A DNA stretch of 64,000 nt from contig NZ_JJML01000006.1 in NCBI RefSeq assembly GCF_000775285.1, positions 17,580 through 81,579 of the forward strand, in the 5' to 3' direction. Numbering within the stretch: position 1 is the first letter of the stretch; the number at the start of each line of letters is the position of its first letter. The notes beneath the pieces are model-generated. The model saw only the letters and a program-made list of their open reading frames with translations, did no database searches and was not told where the DNA came from. Made by a program: the position numbers and the translations under genes. Origin of the DNA: Neosynechococcus sphagnicola sy1. Its GTDB lineage: Bacteria; Cyanobacteriota; Cyanobacteriia; Neosynechococcales; Neosynechococcaceae. Below are positions 12,346 to 21,381 of this stretch, one piece after another.

Positions 12346-13563
12346 ATGGTTACAGAGCACTTGCCGGTTGATCCTCCCGAATTGTCCTGGCTGTTTCGGG
12401 GGGTGAGTGAAATTTTCCCCCAGCAACTGGCATCACTCGACCCCGGTGAAAATCTTGTCCAGCAACTCCGCCAGTGCGATCGCCCCCTACGGGTGAAACT
12501 GGGGATTGACCCCACGGGAGCCGACCTGCATCTGGGGCATAGCATTCCGGTCCGTAAACTGCGGGCATTTCAAGATGCCGGACATCAGGCCGTGCTGATC
12601 ATTGGGGATTTCACAGCTCGGATTGGTGACCCGACGGGTAAATCAGAGGTTCGTCGCCAGTTGAGCGAGGATGAAGTGGCTGAGAATGCCCAAACCTACC
12701 TCGATCAGGTGCGATCGATTCTGGATTTTGAGACCCCCGGACGCCTAGAGATTCGCTATAACTCGGAATGGCTCTCCCAGATGGATCTGGGCAAAACGCT
12801 CGGGTTGCTCTCGACCATGACCGTGGGACAGATGTTAGCCAAGGAAGGCTTTGCCGAACGCTATAAAAAAGAGACTCCGATTTTTCTTCATGAGTTCCTC
12901 TATCCACTGATGCAGGGGTACGACTCTGTGGCCGTGGCGGCGGATGTGGAATTGGGGGGTACCGATCAGAAATTTAATATTGCCGTCGGGCGAGATTTGC
13001 AGCGACAGTTTGGACAGCGGCCTCAGTTTGGAGTGTTGCTGCCAATCCTGATTGGCACCGATGGGGTGCAGAAAATGTCCAAGTCATTAGGGAATTATGT
13101 GGGGTTGGCGGAGCACCCCAGCGATCAATATCAAAAACTCCAAAAAGTCCCCGATCATCTGCTGGAGTCATACTTTGAGCTGCTGACGGATCTGCCCCTG
13201 GATGCCTTGCCGACGAATCCCCGCGATCGCCAGGGTCTGCTGGCATTTGCGGTAGTACGTCAATCCCATGGTGAGGCTGCTGCCCAAGCGGCTCAAGTGG
13301 CTGCACAGTCTGCGGGACAAGCGGGAAGCGTGCCAGAATTTTCCCTGGCAACCGTTCAATTCCCGGCTAAATTATTTTATCTGTTGAGTGCCAGCAGTTT
13401 GTGTAAAACCAGCTCCGAGGCTCGCCGCCAATTGCAAGCAGGGGCAGTCAAGCTCGAAGGACAGCGACTGGATCACGTGGATCAAATTTTTCAGACCCCT
13501 GACGATCTCTACGGCAAAGTGCTGCAATTAGGTAAAAGCAAATTTACCCGCTTTATCCCTTAA
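12346..13563 (+). CDS. tyrS: Tyrosyl-tRNA synthetase
   Basis: Class I synthetase charging tRNA-Tyr. The 405-residue protein has [18 protein letters not shown] (HLGH as the HIGH signature), the [19 protein letters not shown] tyrosine-site segment, the KMSKS loop ([13 protein letters not shown]) and a C-terminal S4-like RNA-binding domain ([17 protein letters not shown]). This is the longer TyrZ-like form. The frame is intact and pyrF follows within 40 bases, suggesting co-transcription. Confidence 0.95.
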   Translation: MVTEHLPVDPPELSWLFRGVSEIFPQQLASLDPGENLVQQLRQCDRPLRVKLGIDPTGADLHLGHSIPVRKLRAFQDAGHQAVLIIGDFTARIGDPTGKSEVRRQLSEDEVAENAQTYLDQVRSILDFETPGRLEIRYNSEWLSQMDLGKTLGLLSTMTVGQMLAKEGFAERYKKETPIFLHEFLYPLMQGYDSVAVAADVELGGTDQKFNIAVGRDLQRQFGQRPQFGVLLPILIGTDGVQKMSKSLGNYVGLAEHPSDQYQKLQKVPDHLLESYFELLTDLPLDALPTNPRDRQGLLAFAVVRQSHGEAAAQAAQVAAQSAGQAGSVPEFSLATVQFPAKLFYLLSASSLCKTSSEARRQLQAGAVKLEGQRLDHVDQIFQTPDDLYGKVLQLGKSKFTRFIP

Positions 13564-13599
13564 TCCACTCTGACTACTGCTGTGATTTCCCCTGCCAAC

Positions 13600-14310
13600 A
13601 TGATGTCAGTCGCCGACCGAATTATTGTGCCGTTGGATGTACCGAGCACTGCTCAAGCGATCGCCCTGATGGAGCAGTTGCCCCAGGTAAGCTTTTGGAA
13701 GGTGGGGCTGGAGCTATTTGTCCACAGTGGGGGAGAAATTCTCACCTTGCTGAAGTCCCGACAGAAACGCGTGTTTCTTGACCTGAAATTCCACGATATT
13801 CCCAATACGGTGGCCGCCGCCTGCCGCAGCGTCGCTGGCTGGGAAGTGGATTTGCTCACCATTCATGCCACTGTGGGTAAAACAGGGTTGAAGGCGGCCC
13901 ACACTGCCCTGCAAGCTCAGTCGCCTAAAACGCAGCTAATTGCAGTCACCCTCCTGACCAGCATCTCAGCACGACAGTTGGCCTTGGAGCTGAAAGTTCC
14001 CTTAGAACTGCCAGAATATACCCTCCAAATGGCACTTCTAGCTCAGGAGAGTGGATTGTCGGGGGTTGTGTGTTCCCCCCAGGAAGTCGCCACCCTCCGG
14101 CGGGTTTGTGGCGAGGATTTACTGCTGGTGTGTCCAGGGGTGCGTCCCACTTGGGCCGATGCAGGGGATCAAAAACGCACCCTAACCCCCGTAGAGGCGG
14201 TGACCGCCGGAGCGGATTATTTGGTGATGGGTCGTCCGATTACGGCGACATCCGACCCTGGTACTGCCTTTGAGCGGATTTGTGAGGAACTGACGGCAAT
14301 CCAATCATAG
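13600..14310 (+). CDS. pyrF: Orotidine 5'-phosphate decarboxylase
   Basis: PyrF converts OMP to UMP, the last step of de novo pyrimidine synthesis. Signatures are IIVPLDVPS at the N-terminus, the catalytic [10 protein letters not shown] motif with its Asp-x-Lys-x-x-Asp set, and the C-terminal GRPIT phosphate-binding loop ([10 protein letters not shown]). Homologues begin near ADRIIVPLD, so I prefer the ATG pair at 13600/13603 over the GTG at 13582. It lies directly after tyrS. Confidence 0.93.
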   Translation: MMSVADRIIVPLDVPSTAQAIALMEQLPQVSFWKVGLELFVHSGGEILTLLKSRQKRVFLDLKFHDIPNTVAAACRSVAGWEVDLLTIHATVGKTGLKAAHTALQAQSPKTQLIAVTLLTSISARQLALELKVPLELPEYTLQMALLAQESGLSGVVCSPQEVATLRRVCGEDLLLVCPGVRPTWADAGDQKRTLTPVEAVTAGADYLVMGRPITATSDPGTAFERICEELTAIQS

Positions 14311-14324
14311 GCAAGAGCCGCTGA

Positions 14325-15191
14325 TCAAAAGGTGCCCTTAAACAAGCCCTTGGGACGCACCAGCAAGACCCCAATCATCACCAGCAGGGCAACTCCCAGC
14401 TTGTATTGGGTTCCCAGGATGGGGGTACTCATTTCTTGGGCAATGCCAATCACCAAGGCTCCGGCGATCGCCCCGTAGGGGTTGCCAATGCCTCCCAAGA
14501 TCACAGCGGCAAAGGTCGGCAAAATCAAAAACCAGCCCATATTGGGTCGCACTGCTTCTGTGAGACCATAGAGACTCCCTCCCAGGGCTGTCAGCACTGC
14601 CGTGATCACCCAGGTCCACAGCACCACACGGTCAACATTAATTCCCGTTACCCGTGCCAGATCGGTATTGTCGGCAACCGCTCGCATGGCTTTGCCAATT
14701 TTGGTATTTTGCAGCAGATAGTGAAGGAGCAGCATGGCGGCGATCGCTAACCCAATCACAATCAAATTATCGGAGGCAATTTTTAGTCCGAAAAATTCCT
14801 GGGCGGGCATCACGGGAATCTGATAGCGCTGGTTGCCTCCCCCCCAAACCAGAATCACCCCATTGCGGATGAACAGGGCCAACCCAATGGAAATAATCAT
14901 CAAGGTTGTAGAAGTGGCGCGGCGATCGCGCATCGGAGACCACAACAACTTCTCACTGAGCAAAAAAGCCATGACGGTGCCGACGGCTCCCACCAGCATT
15001 GCCAACCAGAGGGTGATCCCAGATGCATTGGCCACCAGGGTCAGGTAGGCTCCCAGGGTCATCAAGTCCCCATGGGCAAAGTTTGCAAGCCGCAGAATTC
15101 CGTAGGTTAAGGTGAGCCCTACCGCTGCCAGCGCTATAATACAGCCAACTGCAACGCCGTTTAGCAACAGCTGAGCCAGTTGTAAGTCCAT
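14325..15191 (-). CDS. Branched-chain/neutral amino-acid ABC permease, LivH type
   Basis: A 288-residue inner-membrane permease of the LivH/NatD type. The hallmark N-terminal helix reads LLLNGVAVGCIIALAAVGLTLTYGI, followed by RLANFAHGDLMTLGAYL, and eight or so helices follow; the C-terminus has the ILGGIGNPYGAIAGALVIG coupling region and LVRPKGLFKG. ATG at 15191 (MDLQLAQ) is chosen over earlier in-frame starts because homologues begin here. The partner permease, ATPases and binding protein are not adjacent, as is common in cyanobacteria. It could serve amino acids or urea; amino acids seem likelier. Confidence 0.88.
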   Translation of the reverse strand: MDLQLAQLLLNGVAVGCIIALAAVGLTLTYGILRLANFAHGDLMTLGAYLTLVANASGITLWLAMLVGAVGTVMAFLLSEKLLWSPMRDRRATSTTLMIISIGLALFIRNGVILVWGGGNQRYQIPVMPAQEFFGLKIASDNLIVIGLAIAAMLLLHYLLQNTKIGKAMRAVADNTDLARVTGINVDRVVLWTWVITAVLTALGGSLYGLTEAVRPNMGWFLILPTFAAVILGGIGNPYGAIAGALVIGIAQEMSTPILGTQYKLGVALLVMIGVLLVRPKGLFKGTF

Positions 15192-15380
15192 GTCAAATCC
15201 TATGTGCATGCTATGGATTTTGATTGTCCTAGAAGCGAAGCTGTTTGGAAAGCGATCGCAGCGATTTGATTCACTAGAAACCATCCAGCGACCATGAGTG
15301 ATTTAGATCACTTATGGGTTGCCGAATCGCTTGTCAAGATGGAAAGCTAGGCACGATTTGAATCAGGCTGCCCTGACCAT

Positions 15381-16109
15381 TTGCCGTTCCCCTGGTCAAC
15401 TCCTCTGATGCCACCCCTACTGAAACCCGTCCCCAGCGGTTCCCGTAAACGATGGTTGTACCGTCAGGCCCTGGCCAAAGATCGGCCTCCGGCGATCGCT
15501 CCGCTGCTGTCTCCTACTCCTGAGTTTTGTCTCCTCACCCCCTGGTACGTCCCTCTGAGAAGTTACCCAGGTTCTGGCTGGGCTGGGAAACAACTATCCC
15601 CCTGGGGTTTGGGCTTGCTGGCAGCAATTTGTTTGGGGCTCTGGCTTCCTCTCAATTCTGGCAACAGCCCTGCCAGTGCTGAGCCTGCCCCCGTCCCCAC
15701 CGAACATAACCCTCAAGCAACCGCCACTCGTAGTAACCCAACGGTGATCACCCAACTAATGGGTCAGTGGCAATGGCAGTCTCCCTCGGGTCAAGTGGTG
15801 ACGTTTATTTTTGCCCCCGATGGCAGGCTGGTCATTACCGTGCCCGTGGTCTCGGGAGGTACTCGCGTAGCGGAGACCCACTATACAATCAATTCCATCC
15901 CCCACCCCATGCACCTAGACATGGCCCTCGGCGAGACGGAGAATGCCCTCACCATCTTTGAGCTAACCCCTGAGGGCAAATTACGCCTACAACTAGAAGG
16001 CATTCGTCCCAATCAACCCCGCCCCGCCACCTTTACCTCCAGCGCCATTTTGTTCCAAAAGGTTTCTAACGCCACGAGTCTGCCCCCTGGGGCACTCCCG
16101 ACCAAATAA
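15381..16109 (+). CDS. Hypothetical membrane-anchored protein
   Basis: A 242-residue protein with a basic N-terminus, one hydrophobic helix (GLGLLAAICLGLWLPL, about residues 74-90) and a C-terminal domain of about 120 residues that looks beta-rich (LMGQWQWQSPSGQVVTFIFA, DGRLVITVPV). The domain layout suggests export with a membrane anchor and a small barrel or sandwich outside. I do not recognise the family. The start is uncertain. The fused ABC ATPase gene follows 14 bases later, so they may be co-transcribed. Confidence 0.6.
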   Translation: MPFPWSTPLMPPLLKPVPSGSRKRWLYRQALAKDRPPAIAPLLSPTPEFCLLTPWYVPLRSYPGSGWAGKQLSPWGLGLLAAICLGLWLPLNSGNSPASAEPAPVPTEHNPQATATRSNPTVITQLMGQWQWQSPSGQVVTFIFAPDGRLVITVPVVSGGTRVAETHYTINSIPHPMHLDMALGETENALTIFELTPEGKLRLQLEGIRPNQPRPATFTSSAILFQKVSNATSLPPGALPTK

Positions 16110-16123
16110 CGGTATCGATCCCC

Positions 16124-18023
16124 ATGAATCACCCCGTCCTGGCAGTTCGCAATCTGCAGGTTCAGTTTCCCAGTGCAGATGGATTGATCCAGGCCGTCAA
16201 GGGGGTTTCCTTTGAGGTTCAGCGGGGACAAACCTTGGGAATTGTCGGGGAGTCAGGCTCTGGGAAATCCGTGACCGCCCTGACCGTCATGGGGTTATTA
16301 CCCGCTGCCACTCAAGTGGCTGGGGAGATTTGGTTCCAACACCCGGAAGCGGAGCCCGTGAACCTCTTAACCCTACCGCCTGATCAACGGCGCACCTATC
16401 GGGGTCGGCAAACGGCGATGATTTTTCAGGAACCCCTGAGTTCTTTAAATCCCGTTTATACCTGCGGCTTTCAGTTAATCGAGGCTCTACGCCAGCATCA
16501 GACCCTTAGTCCCGCAGCAGCTCGGCGGCAAGCCTGGGCGTTACTGCAAGAAGTCAAGCTGCTAGCCAGCAATGAAGCGTTACGGGAGCAGGGACTGGCA
16601 GTCCAAGCAGAGAATTTGGGTCATCAGACCTCCCTGACCAACCGCCAGCTGCATCAGTGGGTGAATCGCCAAAAACAGGCACTCTTGGATCGCTATCCCC
16701 ATCAACTTTCCGGGGGGCAAATTCAGCGAGTGATGATTGCCATGGCCCTTGGCTGTCATCCTAGTGTATTGATTGCCGATGAACCGACCACGGCCCTTGA
16801 TGTCACGGTTCAGGCAACCATTCTAGAGTTACTGCGGGAATTGCGCGATCGCCGTCAGATGTCGATGATCTTTATTACCCACGATCTGGGGATTATTGCC
16901 GAAATTGCCGATAGGGTCGCGGTAATGTATCAGGGTCAGATTGTTGAAGCGGGTCCGGTGGAGCAAATCTTTGCCCATCCCCAGCATCCCTACACCCGTG
17001 GCTTATTGGCCTGCCGCCCCCGCCCTGATCTGCGACTCCAGTTTCTCCCAACTATTTCGGACTTCATGACGGGCAATGGGGAGCCTTCAACCGCTGCTAC
17101 TGTTGTCCCCCAGCCCCTGGTTTCTGATGCTGAAATTCCGCCAGAGGTCCTCACCCAACGGCTGACGACCCTGCAACAACAATCGCCGCTGCTTTCAGTG
17201 CATCACCTCCAAGTTGCCTTTCCGGTGCGAGGTCTATGGGGTGAAACCAAACGCTACACCTTGGCGGTCAACGATGTCAGCTTTGATGTCTATCCGGGGG
17301 GAAACCCTGGGATTGGTGGGGGAGTCGGGCTGCGGCAAAACCACCCTGGCGCGCACGCTGTTGCGCTTGATCCGCCCTGCCAGTGGCCAAATCTGGTTTG
17401 AAGGTCGGGAGGTCACCACCCTTAGCGGGCTACCCCTGCGTCAACTCCGTCGAGATTTGCAAATTATTTTCCAAGATCCTTTTAGTTCCCTGGATCCCCG
17501 AATCACCATTGGGGATGCGATTATCGAGCCGTTGCAAATCCATAGCGCCCGTTCCCATCCCCGCCGCGATCGTGATCGGGCTGCCTACCTGTTAGAACGG
17601 GTGGGACTGAGTTCTGATTGGACCCACCGCTATCCCCATGAATTTTCAGGGGGACAACGGCAGCGGGTTTGTATTGCCCGAGCCTTGGCCTTAAATCCGA
17701 AATTCATCATCTGTGATGAGTCAGTTTCCGCCCTAGACGTTTCGGTACAGGCTCAGGTGTTAAATCTCCTGAAAGAACTGCAACAAGAGTTTGGTCTGAC
17801 CTATATTTTCATTTCCCATGATCTCAGTGTGGTCAAGTTCATGAGCGATCGGATTCTGGTGATGAACCAGGGCAAGGTGGAAGAGATTGGCCCAGCTGAA
17901 GAGATTTATCACCATCCTCAGCGACCCTATACCCAGCAATTGATTGGTGCCATTCCCGTGGTCAGTCTTGAACGCATTCAAGTCCGGCAAGCCCAGCGGC
18001 TGAGGGGCATGGAGCGCGGTTGA
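16124..18023 (+). CDS. Fused dipeptide/oligopeptide-type ABC ATPase, frameshifted
   Basis: Two peptide-type ABC ATPase domains (DppD-like then DppF-like) in one chain, the layout of GsiA and related fused importers. Domain 1 has the Walker A GESGSGKS, the signature [15 protein letters not shown], Walker [12 protein letters not shown] and an OppD-type tail ([12 protein letters not shown]). Domain 2 has [23 protein letters not shown] and [10 protein letters not shown]. The reading frame breaks at the G6 run at 17296-17301, just before the second Walker A. Removing one G joins the halves into 632 residues with continuous homology. No permease or binding protein is adjacent, so the substrate (peptides, nickel or other) is open. 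Confidence 0.9.
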
Positions 18024-18043
18024 CCCAAGGTCGCGGGGAGGGA

Positions 18044-18793
18044 CTAATGCCGGATTCTTGCCAGTAAGGCTTTCCAGGCAAAATGGGGCAGTGCCAACAT
18101 CCGTCGCCACCGCCAGGGTTCTTGGTAAAGACGGTAGACCCACTCCAGATGATGTTCCCGCAACCACTTCGGGGCACGTTCCTTTGTACCTGCCCATATG
18201 TCCAGACTGCCCCCGACACCAATCCAGATAGCGTGAGGACAGAGGGCACGATGCTCGGCAATCCAATATTCCTGACGGGGAACCCCCAATCCCACCAAAA
18301 TCAAACTGGGCTGCAAAGCTTGCAGGGTTTGACGAAAGGCAGGTTGGTCTTCCTGGCTGAGAAATCCATGCTGGCTCCCCGCGATCGCCAGATTGGGGAG
18401 CCGGTGCTGCCAAACCTGGGCGGCTTTGTCAGCGACCCCTGGGGCTGCCCCAAAGAAGAAGACAGAATGCCCCTGCCCCTGATGACCCAAATCCTGGATC
18501 AGGGCTTCCGCCAGTTCTATTCCAGGACTGCGCTGGACATGGTGACCATATAACTTCAAGTAAAGGACAACCCCGGCCCCATCGGGAATCACTAGCTCTG
18601 CTTGCCGAATCACCTGGGCAAGTTCTGGGGTTTTCTCAGCCTGCATTGCCATTTCAGCATTCAGGGTTACCACATGCCCCCCTTGGTGTTGACGCAGGCG
18701 AGCCGCCAACCAAGCTGCATAGTTTTCCAAGAGGTGAAGGGGAATTCCCAACACAGGGAACGTAGCCGGTGTCTGCGCGATCGCCTGACTCAT
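18044..18793 (-). CDS. WecG/TagA/CpsF-family glycosyltransferase
   Basis: A 249-residue GT26-type enzyme expected to transfer an amino sugar to a lipid-linked carrier in exopolysaccharide or glycan synthesis. Diagnostic stretches are HVVTLNAEMAMQAEK, VIPDGAGVVLYLKLYG, the GIELAEAL segment, VGLGVPRQEYWI and GVGGSLDIWAGTKERAPKW. It is soluble without membrane helices. It converges on the ABC ATPase gene with about 20 bases between stops. No other polysaccharide genes are near. Confidence 0.9.
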   Translation of the reverse strand: MSQAIAQTPATFPVLGIPLHLLENYAAWLAARLRQHQGGHVVTLNAEMAMQAEKTPELAQVIRQAELVIPDGAGVVLYLKLYGHHVQRSPGIELAEALIQDLGHQGQGHSVFFFGAAPGVADKAAQVWQHRLPNLAIAGSQHGFLSQEDQPAFRQTLQALQPSLILVGLGVPRQEYWIAEHRALCPHAIWIGVGGSLDIWAGTKERAPKWLREHHLEWVYRLYQEPWRWRRMLALPHFAWKALLARIRH

Positions 18794-18939
18794 GGAGCGT
18801 GCCTCAAAGCCAAGGGAAACTCAACCGTTGTCCTGACAGCCTCCTGATCTTACCACCCAGCATTTGCAGCTCTGGGCGCGTTCAGGGATACCCCCGTGCT
18901 GGCAACCAAAAATTTCTATATCATTGGAGCGGCGGAGTA

Positions 18940-18977
18940 TTGACATATTTTTACAAAGTGTTACATTAGTTTACATA
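18940..18977 (+). promoter_or_regulatory. psb34 promoter with overlapping HLR1 (RpaB-type) repeats
   Basis: A TTGACA box (18940-18945) lies 16 bases before TACATT (18962-18967). Across the -10 region run three direct TTACA repeats spaced by 10 bases, starting at 18951, 18961 and 18971, each preceded by G or T and followed by two A/T bases. Both adjacent pairs match the HLR1 pattern (G/T)TTACA(A/T)(A/T)nn(G/T)TTACA(A/T)(A/T) bound by the response regulator RpaB. Overlap with the -10 box suggests repression in low light and release in high light, as known for hli genes; this role is inferred. Confidence 0.7.
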
Positions 18978-19013
18978 GAGATACGAAAGAAATACGAAAT
19001 GGGGTTCCTCACT

Positions 19014-19181
19014 ATGTACACAACCGATAGTCAAGGTGTTCTCAACGCTTACGCCAGCGAATTGCCCACCTATCTCGCCGAATATCCTTCCGTTGACCAA
19101 CAGCGTCAGTATGCCCTCCAGGGTGCTTTTGCAATTTTGCTGGTCACCTTCACCCTGCTGACGGCCTTCGCTGTCAGCTAA
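19014..19181 (+). CDS. psb34: Psb34 / Ssl1498-family light-harvesting-like protein
   Basis: A 55-residue one-helix protein beginning MYTTDSQGVLNAYASE, with the family segment YPSVDQQRQYALQGAFA and a C-terminal membrane helix (ILLVTFTLLTAFAVS). This matches the Ssl1498 (Psb34) family, a small thylakoid protein related to high-light-inducible proteins that binds the CP47 side of photosystem II during assembly. ATG at 19014 is chosen over an in-frame ATG at 18999 because homologues start here. A perfect HLR1-type double site lies upstream, fitting light control. Confidence 0.85.
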   Translation: MYTTDSQGVLNAYASELPTYLAEYPSVDQQRQYALQGAFAILLVTFTLLTAFAVS

Positions 19182-19270
19182 TCGATACGTTGCCAGAGAG
19201 CTGATATCCTCACCACGCCGCGATCTGGCTGCCCAATCCCTCCATTCCCTCTCACTGAAAGGTAAGTATC

Positions 19271-19501
19271 ATGACGATTTTATTTTCGCTGTTTGTCGTC
19301 GCTTGGGTTGCTGCTGCCGTCATTGGAACTCAAGCTTATTTTCGGGGGGAACAAACGAAACCTATCCACGAGCGCAACTGGCGCTCTGCATCCTTCGAAC
19401 AACTGGCTGTCAGCGTCACGGGGGTGGAAACGGACTATAGCCAGCGCGTTCCGGCCTATGGTCTAGATGCTTACAGCAGCGGCTTGTTGCCCAACGCCTA
19501 G
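19271..19501 (+). CDS. Small one-helix membrane protein, possibly a PSII accessory (Psb35-like)
   Basis: A 76-residue protein with an N-terminal membrane helix (ILFSLFVVAWVAAAVIGTQAYF) and a charged soluble tail (EQTKPIHERNWRSASFEQLA; DYSQRVPAYGLDAY). The gene follows psb34 by 90 bases with a ribosome binding site (AAGG) before the ATG, so they may be co-transcribed. The sequence looks like a conserved cyanobacterial thylakoid protein. Identity with Psb35, the other small partner of the CP47 module, is a guess from context and layout. Its stop overlaps the convergent tab2 stop. Confidence 0.7.
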   Translation: MTILFSLFVVAWVAAAVIGTQAYFRGEQTKPIHERNWRSASFEQLAVSVTGVETDYSQRVPAYGLDAYSSGLLPNA

Positions 19502-20349
19502 TTCGATGCTGATTGCTGAAGTAGCCAAAAGCCGCTGTAGGTGATTCCCGAGTCATCCGGTTGCACTAGCAGAAAGTGTAATCCTTGCGCCAACCTACAC
19601 CGCGTTGCATATAACTGAGCCGCAGCTTCCACCTCGGAGTCTGTGAAGGTGCTAATCACCCAGCGATCGGCCAGTCCGGCCTCCAGGATTAGTCCATCAG
19701 GTGCTCCAGGGCTATAGTTCAAAGTCACTGGTTCCACACTCTGGAGCCAGCGGGCTAACCGCATCGACTGTCGCCCTCCATCAATCACCACGCCGGGAAT
19801 TGCCACATGAGAAGCCAAGCCCAACCGCAAGGGCAACAGCTCCTCCGGCATGTGCAGCACTGGTATGGGTCGCTCCCCAAAGGCGATCGCCAATTCACCC
19901 GCTGGTAAATTAGCAAAACGCCACCGTTCTCCCCACAACTGTTCTGACAAGGGCAGGGGTGGGAGTTTGGGAATCTCTAGGGGATCATAGGGCTGGTGAT
20001 TGTAATTGGGTAGATGGGGATATGCTTGGGCACACTCCCTCAGCCATTCCTGGAGTGCAGGCAGTTTTCGTTTGGGAACAACGGCAAACCCCAATTCTTG
20101 GCAAGCAGTTGTTAGTAAGGTCAAACTTTGGGGACGAAAGACTTGGAGACTATCAGGTTTGTGCTGTGTTGTCGCGATCGCCTGTTGTAGTTGCAGCGCT
20201 AACCACTCTGCATTGGCATTGGCTTGGGGACAGAGGGCACTGAAGGTCAGAGATCGGGTTTGATCACAGATCAATAGTTCCCAAAGGGGTTGTCCACTCT
20301 CGTCTTGTAAGGGACGGCGATAAAAATCAGCTTGCCAAATTGTCATCAT
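19498..20349 (-). CDS. Tab2/Atab2-family RNA-binding protein
   Basis: A 283-residue protein starting MMTIWQADFYRRP and ELLICD, the conserved opening of the Tab2/Atab2 family. In algae and plants these proteins bind psaB mRNA and promote photosystem I (and II) subunit translation; cyanobacterial members are thought to act in photosystem biogenesis. Other conserved stretches include LPEQLWGE-like LPLSEQLWGERWRFA, IPVLHMPEELLPLRLGL and GLILEAGLADRWVIST. Its tail overlaps the upstream small membrane protein gene by the stop codons. Confidence 0.85.
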   Translation of the reverse strand: MMTIWQADFYRRPLQDESGQPLWELLICDQTRSLTFSALCPQANANAEWLALQLQQAIATTQHKPDSLQVFRPQSLTLLTTACQELGFAVVPKRKLPALQEWLRECAQAYPHLPNYNHQPYDPLEIPKLPPLPLSEQLWGERWRFANLPAGELAIAFGERPIPVLHMPEELLPLRLGLASHVAIPGVVIDGGRQSMRLARWLQSVEPVTLNYSPGAPDGLILEAGLADRWVISTFTDSEVEAAAQLYATRCRLAQGLHFLLVQPDDSGITYSGFWLLQQSASN

Positions 20350-20410
20350 TTGAGTCTGTCACCCAACAACTTTGCTTAAACTTGATCCCCAATCACTGGA
20401 CTGTGGCATC

Positions 20411-20428
20411 CCCTCCGTCATCGGAGGG
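20411..20428. other. Short stem-loop between tab2 and nadC
   Basis: CCCTCCG and CGGAGGG form a perfect 7-base stem around a TCAT loop, followed by TATTTTC on the + strand. It lies in the divergent promoter region, so it may be a leader hairpin of either gene or the end of a short transcript. I would not call it a terminator with confidence. Confidence 0.4.
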
Positions 20429-20505
20429 TATTTTCTAGTCTCCCATGTCCCGGTCAGGCGGAGGATAGCGATACACTGAGGGGCGACGTTACTCCTTCTG
20501 CATAC

Positions 20506-21375
20506 ATGCAGCTCCCCCAAGCATTCCTCCCCCCATTCCTGCTCCTCGATCCACAACTTCAGAGCTGGTTAGTAGAAGATATGGGGCGTGGCGATCGCAC
20601 GACCCAGGCAATTTTCCCCACAGGTTCTCAGACGAGACAGGCAGCATGGATCGTCAAAGAAGCTGGGATTATTGCGGGTCTTCCCATTGCCGCCCGAGTG
20701 TTTCAGCTCCTTAACCCTGAGGTGGAACTAACCCCCACCGTGCCAGAGGGACAGTGGTGCGATCTCGGTCAGGTTGTCGCCACCCTGGTTGGCCCCCTGG
20801 ATGCCCTGTTGACGGGAGAGCGAGTGGCTCTGAACCTGGCGATGCGTCTGAGTGGGATTGCTACCTTAACCCGCCAGTATGTGGAGCAAATTCTGGATCT
20901 GCCCACCCAACTGGTCGATACCCGCAAAACCACCCCAGGGCTGCGGCTCCTGGAAAAATATGCATCCCAGGTGGGAGGAGCGGTAAACCACCGGATGGGT
21001 TTGGATGATGCGGTGATGATTAAAGACAATCACATTGCCGCTGCGGGAGGAATTGGGGCGGCGATCGCCCATATTCGTGCCCGGATTCCCTACCCATTGG
21101 CCATTGAAGTGGAAACAGAAACCCTGGCACAAGTTGCGGAAGCCCTGACCCATCGGGTGGACATCATCATGCTCGACAATATGCCCCTCGCACAAATGCA
21201 GCAGGCCGTCCAGATGATACGTCAACACAATCCCAATATCAAAATTGAAGCTTCGGGGAACATTACCTTGCCAACCCTCCGGGCAGTGGCGACAACAGGG
21301 GTGGGCTATATTTCCACCAGTGCTCCGGTGACCCGCTCCACCTGGTTAGATCTGAGCATGAAGCTCTACCCCTGA
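20506..21375 (+). CDS. nadC: Nicotinate-nucleotide pyrophosphorylase (carboxylating)
   Basis: NadC converts quinolinate and PRPP to nicotinate mononucleotide in NAD synthesis. The 289-residue protein has EDMGRGDRTTQAI, VKEAGIIAGLPIA, GERVALNLAMRLSGIAT, the DTRKTTPGLR motif, VNHRMGLDDAVMIKDNH, MLDNM and the IEASGNI stretch; these are the family's substrate-binding segments. nadA for the preceding step is about 2 kb downstream on the other strand. The antiporter gene starts 6 bases after the stop, so the two are likely co-transcribed. Confidence 0.95.
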   Translation: MQLPQAFLPPFLLLDPQLQSWLVEDMGRGDRTTQAIFPTGSQTRQAAWIVKEAGIIAGLPIAARVFQLLNPEVELTPTVPEGQWCDLGQVVATLVGPLDALLTGERVALNLAMRLSGIATLTRQYVEQILDLPTQLVDTRKTTPGLRLLEKYASQVGGAVNHRMGLDDAVMIKDNHIAAAGGIGAAIAHIRARIPYPLAIEVETETLAQVAEALTHRVDIIMLDNMPLAQMQQAVQMIRQHNPNIKIEASGNITLPTLRAVATTGVGYISTSAPVTRSTWLDLSMKLYP

Positions 21376-21381
21376 GAACTC

